NCBI GenBank assembly: GCA_964582225.1
Contig: CAZORA010000009.1
Location: forward strand, 1 to 64,000
From: Dokdonella_A sp964582225
GTDB lineage: Bacteria; Pseudomonadota; Gammaproteobacteria; Xanthomonadales; Rhodanobacteraceae
Direction of reading: 5' to 3'
Length of the DNA: 64,000 bases
The stretch's first letter is position 1; each line of letters starts with the position of its first letter. Below are positions 59,799 to 64,000 of the stretch, piece after piece. The notes under the pieces are model-generated. The model had not been told where the DNA came from, made no database searches, and saw only the letters and a program-made list of their open reading frames with translations. Both the position numbers and the translations under genes were made by a program.

Positions 59799-61259
59799 TC
59801 AACCGCCGGCGCCCAGACCCAGATCGGCGCGGCCGAGGTCGAGCCGCTCGGCCGCGACCGGCTTCACGCCCGGCCACAGCCGGGAGAGCGCCTCACCGTA
59901 TTCGCCCGCGTCTCCGACCACCACGATATGTGCGCCCTCGCCGGTCAGGTGGCGGCGGGCAAAGGCGGCTACATCATCGGCGCTGACCGCCTCGACCTTG
60001 CCGATAAAGCGGTTGAGTTCGTCGAGGGCGATGCCGTATACCGCCAGCGCGCCGAGCTGCGCTGCCAGCCCGCCGGTGGTGTCGAGGCTGCGGCCGAAGC
60101 CGCCGATCAGAGTGGCTTTGCGCGCCGCAAGCTCGGCCGTGTCGGGAGCACGGCTGGCCAGCGAGTCGATCTGCTCGACGCTGAGGCGCACCACTTCGGC
60201 GGCCGATGGATTCTTGGTCTGCACGCTGGTGGTCAGCCAGCCGCCGCCGCGCAGCGCATCCAGGCTCGAGCGCGCGCCGTAGCTGAGTCCGCGCTTGATG
60301 CGGATTTCTTCGTTGAGGCGCGCCGAGTAGCTGCCCCCCAGCACCATGTTGGCGACCGTCCCCGCATACCAGTCGGGCGCGCTGCGGGCAACCGCCGGGC
60401 GCGCCACCACCACACTGGCCTGGCCGCTGCCGGACAGGTCGACCGCAAGCCGGGTAGGTACCGCGCTCTTCGCCATCAACGCCTCACCCTGCGGCAGCGC
60501 AGTCGCCGGCTTCACCCAGTCGCCAAAGGCGCCGCGCGCCAGCTTGAACGCGTCATCGGCAGTGAGGTCGCCGGCAAACACCAAAATCGCGTTGTCCGGG
60601 CGGTACCAGCGCGCATGCAGCGCCTCGAGCTCGTCGCGGGTGATGGCCACGATCGAGGCCGGCGTGCCGCTGGCGGGATGACCGTAACCGCCGGCGCCGA
60701 AGGTGGCGCGCCGGGCCAGCATGCCGGACAGCGCGCCCGGCTGGCTGAAAGCCAGACGCAGATCGTCGCCGGTCTGCCGACGCAGACGCTCGAGTTCCTC
60801 GACGTCGAGAGCGGGATTTCGCACCACGTCGGCGAGCAGGGCCAGCGCCGCGCCCGCGCGCGGGGTGGTGACGGTGAGGCCGGCGCGGGTTTCGTCCCAA
60901 CCGGAGACCACGTCGATCTCGCCACCGAGCGCCGCCGCGGCACTGGCGATCTCGGGCGCGCTGCGGGTCTTGCTGCCCTGAGTCAGCAGCTCCGCGAGCA
61001 TCGAGGCGGCGCCGGGACGCGTCGGCGGATCGACTTCGCTACCCGAGCGCAGTACCAGACTCATGGTCACCAGGGGCAAATCGGCGCGGCGCACGGCAAT
61101 GACGCGCAGGCCGTTGTCGAGGGTCGTTTCACTGGCCGGCGGCACCTGCACCGCGCGCGGCGGACCGGGCGGCGGCGGCGCCGTCTCGACGGTCGCGAGG
61201 GCCGGCAGGCTGAGGCTCGCGGCGAAAGCACCGGCAAGCAGGGGATGACGGCGGATCAT
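59799..61259 (-). CDS. M16 family peptidase homologue without zinc motif
   Basis: The 486-residue exported protein has a signal peptide (LLAGAFAASLSLPALA). It has an M16 fold, LDNGLRVIAVRRADLPLVTMSLVLRSGSEVD and the C-domain KRGLSYGARSSLDALRGGGW. Where active members have HxxEH it reads AASMLAELLTQGS, so the zinc site is gone. It begins 4 bases inside the active partner's end (ATGA), suggesting a two-subunit periplasmic peptidase in which this is the non-catalytic half. Confidence 0.9.
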   Translation of the reverse strand: MIRRHPLLAGAFAASLSLPALATVETAPPPPGPPRAVQVPPASETTLDNGLRVIAVRRADLPLVTMSLVLRSGSEVDPPTRPGAASMLAELLTQGSKTRSAPEIASAAAALGGEIDVVSGWDETRAGLTVTTPRAGAALALLADVVRNPALDVEELERLRRQTGDDLRLAFSQPGALSGMLARRATFGAGGYGHPASGTPASIVAITRDELEALHARWYRPDNAILVFAGDLTADDAFKLARGAFGDWVKPATALPQGEALMAKSAVPTRLAVDLSGSGQASVVVARPAVARSAPDWYAGTVANMVLGGSYSARLNEEIRIKRGLSYGARSSLDALRGGGWLTTSVQTKNPSAAEVVRLSVEQIDSLASRAPDTAELAARKATLIGGFGRSLDTTGGLAAQLGALAVYGIALDELNRFIGKVEAVSADDVAAFARRHLTGEGAHIVVVGDAGEYGEALSRLWPGVKPVAAERLDLGRADLGLGAGG

Positions 61260-62611
61260 GGCTTTTCCTCCGCGGCGGCGGGCGCCTGCGAGTAATCGAT
61301 CGAAACGCTGTGAGCGTCCAGCAGATACTTCCGCACCACGCGCTGCACATCCTGTGCGCTGACCGCCTGCAGCGCGAGCAGGTCGCTGTTGGCGCGCGCC
61401 GGATCGCCCTCAGTCAGGGCCGCCTGGCCGAGGGCGAAGGCCTTGCCGAGCGCGGTCTGGCGCTGCATCAGGATGCCCGTCAGAAGTTGGGTCTTGACCT
61501 TGTCGAGTTCCGCCGGCGAGGGCGGAGTGGCGGCCAACGTGGCGATTTCGGCCAGCATGGCCTTGCGCACCTCGGTCGGCTGGTGGCCGCTGGCGACGAT
61601 CGCAAAACCCATCATCAGTCCCTCGTCCCGGCGCAGATCGGCACTGAACCAGATGCGGGTCGCCAGCTCCTCGCGATAGACCAGGGCCTGATGCAGGCGC
61701 GAGGATTCACCGTCGCCGAGCAGCGCAGCCGCGACCTCGAGCGGGATCGCGTCGGCGCTCGCGGCCGGCGGGATGAGCCAGGTTTGGGCCACCGCCGGCA
61801 GCGGCACGTTGGGGCCATGCTCGTCGTAGTGGCGGTCGCGTGTCCAGGCTGGCTCGTGCATGACGACCCGCGGTAGCGGCGTCGCCGGCTTCGGGATGGC
61901 GCCGAAGTAGCGGTCGACCCAGCCGTCGAGCTCCTTCTGTGCGAAGTCACCGACGACGATCAGCACGGCGTTGTCCGGCCGGTACCAAGTGCGGTGGAAG
62001 GCGATCACGTCATCGAGCGAGGCGGCGTCGAGCTCGGCGATGTTGCCGATGGTGGGGCGCTTGTAGGGATGCTTGAGATAGCTGTCGGCGTCGAGCGCGT
62101 TGAACAGCAGTCCGTAGGGGTTGGCCAGCACGCTCTGGCGATATTCCTCCTGCACCACGGCGCGTTCGGACCGGAAGTTGGCCTCGTCGACGTTCAGGTT
62201 CGACAGGCGCTCGGCTTCCGCCCACAGCAGACGCTGCAGATGATTGGACGGCACCACCTCGAAATAGTTGGTGATGTCGCCACCGGTGGAAGCATTGTTC
62301 ATGCCGCCGACCGCCTCGGTCAGCTCGTCCATCTGTTCGGCGTGCATGTGCCTGGTGCTCTTGAACATCAGGTGTTCGAACAGGTGGGCGAAGCCGGAGC
62401 GGCCCTGCGGATCGTCTTTCGAGCCGACCCGATACCAGACGTGCACGCTGACGTTGGGACTGGAGTGGTCCTCGAGGCTCAGCACCTGAAGGCCGTTGTC
62501 GAGCGTGCGCTGGTGGAAATCGAGCGGCGGCACCGCGAGCCGCGTCGGCGCCGCAGCGGCACAGGCGGCGCCGCTGGCCATGGCGAACGCCGCGAGAGCA
62601 GGAAAACGCAT
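61256..62611 (-). CDS. M16 family zinc peptidase (active subunit)
   Basis: The 451-residue exported protein has signal ALAAFAMASGAACAAAA. The inverted zinc motif is complete: GFAHLFEHLMFKST with HxxEH, followed about 75 residues later by the ligand Glu in RSERAVVQEEYRQS. It pairs with the inactive homologue that overlaps its stop. Such pairs degrade peptides in the periplasm. Confidence 0.93.
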   Translation of the reverse strand: MRFPALAAFAMASGAACAAAAPTRLAVPPLDFHQRTLDNGLQVLSLEDHSSPNVSVHVWYRVGSKDDPQGRSGFAHLFEHLMFKSTRHMHAEQMDELTEAVGGMNNASTGGDITNYFEVVPSNHLQRLLWAEAERLSNLNVDEANFRSERAVVQEEYRQSVLANPYGLLFNALDADSYLKHPYKRPTIGNIAELDAASLDDVIAFHRTWYRPDNAVLIVVGDFAQKELDGWVDRYFGAIPKPATPLPRVVMHEPAWTRDRHYDEHGPNVPLPAVAQTWLIPPAASADAIPLEVAAALLGDGESSRLHQALVYREELATRIWFSADLRRDEGLMMGFAIVASGHQPTEVRKAMLAEIATLAATPPSPAELDKVKTQLLTGILMQRQTALGKAFALGQAALTEGDPARANSDLLALQAVSAQDVQRVVRKYLLDAHSVSIDYSQAPAAAEEKP

Positions 62612-62712
62612 GGGGTGCGTCCCGAGTGATGGGGAAGCGCCGAGCTTAGCAAGTTGCGGCTGCCCGGCGCCCGTGCCCGCGGTCATGGCGGCGTCGGCGG
62701 GTGGCGTTTCGT

Positions 62713-63171
62713 TCACCCGCGGGCTGCTGCCTCCTCGGGAATGAAGCGCAGCGCAACGCCGTTGATGCAGTAGCGGATGCCGTCCGGCGGCGGTCCGTCG
62801 TCGAAGCGGTGGCCGAGATGGCCGCCGCAGCGCGCACAGCGGACTTCGATGCGCCGCATGCCATGACTGCTGTCTTCGAGCGCCTGCAGATGGATCGCAT
62901 CGAAGGGCTCGAAGAAACTCGGCCAGCCGCTTGCCGAAGCGTATTTGCTGCGAGAGCGGAACAGCGGCAGGGCACACAGCGCGCAGGCGAAGATGCCGAC
63001 TCCGCGCTCGTCCAGCAGGCTGCTGCAGAAAGGCGCCTCGGTGCCGTGATCGAGCAGGACGCGGCGCTGCTCGGCGCTCAAGGCCTGCACGAGCCGCGCG
63101 CGCTGGCCGGCGTCGAGACGCAGATCGTAACCGGAGGGTGAACGATCGCCATCGACGGGGCCGGCCTTCAC
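62713..63171 (-). CDS. msrB: Peptide-methionine (R)-S-oxide reductase
   Basis: It repairs methionine-R-sulfoxide. The 152-residue protein has zinc pairs CALC and CARC, KYASASGWPSFFEP and catalytic RYCINGVALRF. The GTG start overlaps msrA by 4 bases (GTGA), so it is coupled to msrA. Confidence 0.95.
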   Translation of the reverse strand: MKAGPVDGDRSPSGYDLRLDAGQRARLVQALSAEQRRVLLDHGTEAPFCSSLLDERGVGIFACALCALPLFRSRSKYASASGWPSFFEPFDAIHLQALEDSSHGMRRIEVRCARCGGHLGHRFDDGPPPDGIRYCINGVALRFIPEEAAARG

Positions 63172-63812
63172 GGCGCGCCCCCGGCGCGCTTCAGTAAGCC
63201 CGCGAAAGCGTGGCGGAGCTTTTCGACCTTGGGTGCGGCAACGCTCGCGATGTAGGGCTGTGAAGGATTCTGCGCAGCGTAGTCATGGTGCCAGGCCTCG
63301 GCGACATGAAAACCCTCGAGCGCAACCAGCTGGGTCGCGATCGGCGCGCTGAAGACGCCGGCGGCCTCCAACTGACGGATGTAGGCGGCGGCCACTTCGC
63401 GCTGCGCCTCGTTCGCGTAGAAGACGACCGAGCGGTACTGGCGGCCACGGTCTTCACCCTGACGGTCGACCTGGGTCGGGTCGTGGGCCACCGCAAAGAA
63501 AATCTTCAGCAGCCGCCCATAGCTGCAGCGCGCTGGATCGAAGCGAATGCGGATCGATTCGGCGTGGTTGGTGAGACCACTGCACACGGTCCGATAGTCG
63601 GCGCTCGTGGCCGAGTCGCCGCTGTAGCCAGGGGTCACGTCGAGCACGCCGTCGAGCTCGCGAAAGACCGCTTCCGTGCACCAGAAGCAGCCGCCGGCAA
63701 GCACCGCGAGCGCCTCGCCGGATGCGGTCGCCGGCGGATCGAGGAGCGGGTCAGGAAACACTGCACGCTCGATGGTGAGGCTCGCGCCGGGGACATCACA
63801 TGCTGCGTTCAT
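63168..63812 (-). CDS. msrA: Peptide-methionine (S)-S-oxide reductase
   Basis: It repairs methionine-S-sulfoxide. The 214-residue protein has the catalytic VLAGGCFWCTEAVFRELDGV, GYSGDSATSADYRTVCSGLTNHAESI, HDPTQVDRQGEDRGRQYRSVVFY and EGFHVAEAWHHDY. About 35 N-terminal residues precede the core. It forms an msrA-msrB operon. Confidence 0.96.
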   Translation of the reverse strand: MNAACDVPGASLTIERAVFPDPLLDPPATASGEALAVLAGGCFWCTEAVFRELDGVLDVTPGYSGDSATSADYRTVCSGLTNHAESIRIRFDPARCSYGRLLKIFFAVAHDPTQVDRQGEDRGRQYRSVVFYANEAQREVAAAYIRQLEAAGVFSAPIATQLVALEGFHVAEAWHHDYAAQNPSQPYIASVAAPKVEKLRHAFAGLLKRAGGAP

Positions 63813-64000
63813 TGCAAACTCCTGAGCGGTGCGCGGCGCACCCGCACCGCTTGGAAACCATTATGAGGGCAGGCGAAGCGGTGCGCTGAAGAAGGGCGGA
63901 ACTTGCGTTCCGCGGCGCCATCCAAGCCCACGCCGAGACGCATGTAAAGATGGATTTACGCGCGGCAAACTCCATCCTGAAAGTCGTGCTGTTAGCCTTT
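63813..64000. other. Right-edge intergenic stretch
   Basis: No gene is supported. It contains the msrA leader with a TTGCAAACTCCTGAGC-like region and a small palindrome GTAAAGATGGATTTAC near 63942-63957. The next gene lies beyond the window. Confidence 0.4.

Noticed and set aside
1..64000. CRISPR arrays, rRNA genes, prophage or transposase genes
   Set aside because: No regularly spaced direct repeats, no rRNA signatures and no proteins of phage or transposase families were seen.

Overview
The window is very GC-rich, densely coding chromosomal DNA with short intergenic gaps. It fits a gammaproteobacterium of the Lysobacterales (Xanthomonadales) or a close neighbour such as a Rhodanobacteraceae-like lineage. 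Reasons are the gene families present (PlsB, RdgC, DusB, TatABC, a split GlyQ/GlyS glycyl-tRNA synthetase, a TrpS with a C-terminal extension, YbaY-type lipoprotein) and secreted proteins ending in an IFxxGF(D/E) tail, which I associate with that order. Placement is inference from protein style; no rRNA is present. There are no phage, transposase, integron or CRISPR genes, so this is core chromosome with some accessory secreted proteins.

Layout. 1-1754: a Ser/Thr kinase with TPR-like repeats, cut by the left edge. 1765-4654: tRNA-Thr(UGU), a SPOR protein, coaX and birA. 4774-9277: envelope and unknown proteins, an MtfA-type peptidase, a large GT2 glycosyltransferase and a transglutaminase-like secreted protein. 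9287-11688: a PepSY protein/PhoP/PhoQ-type operon. 11786-15365: a DDAH-like amidinohydrolase, tag, an EamA transporter and a PLP dehydratase. 15820-16387: a compact regulatory island with a 60-residue protein gene under a textbook sigma-54 promoter and, divergently, a likely small RNA with a strong terminator. 16676-21376: mnmG, a YbaY-like lipoprotein and a secreted M64 peptidase. 21403-27105: glyS/glyQ, an orphan GspE/PilB ATPase and a glutamine amidotransferase. 27191-30293: tatABC, a SYLF protein and a secreted propeller-like protein with a CTERM-like tail. 30490-34329: hemH, an alpha/beta hydrolase, a YgjP-like peptidase and rdgC. 34589-42377: tkt, gph, a DUF465 protein, a lipoprotein-plsB pair and an AI-2E family transporter. 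42391-48675: a Gld-type ABC export cluster (ATPase, permease, GldG-like, DUF4340-like) leading into mutM and rep. 48724-54787: DedA, dusB, an Fsr-like MFS pump, a Pif1-like helicase and trpS. 55031-63812: a conserved secreted protein, a reprolysin-like protease, arginase, DUF937, a MITE-like repeat, an HPt protein, an M16 peptidase pair and msrB/msrA.

How it works together. Most genes are housekeeping: tRNA charging and modification (glyQS, trpS, mnmG, dusB), DNA repair and recombination (tag, mutM, rep, rdgC, Pif1-like), cofactors (coaX, birA, hemH), phospholipid synthesis (plsB) and central carbon (tkt, gph). A second theme is the envelope: Tat export, two secreted metalloproteases with a shared C-terminal tail, M16 peptidases, lipoproteins and an MsrA/MsrB oxidative repair pair. 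The most unusual locus is 15820-16387.
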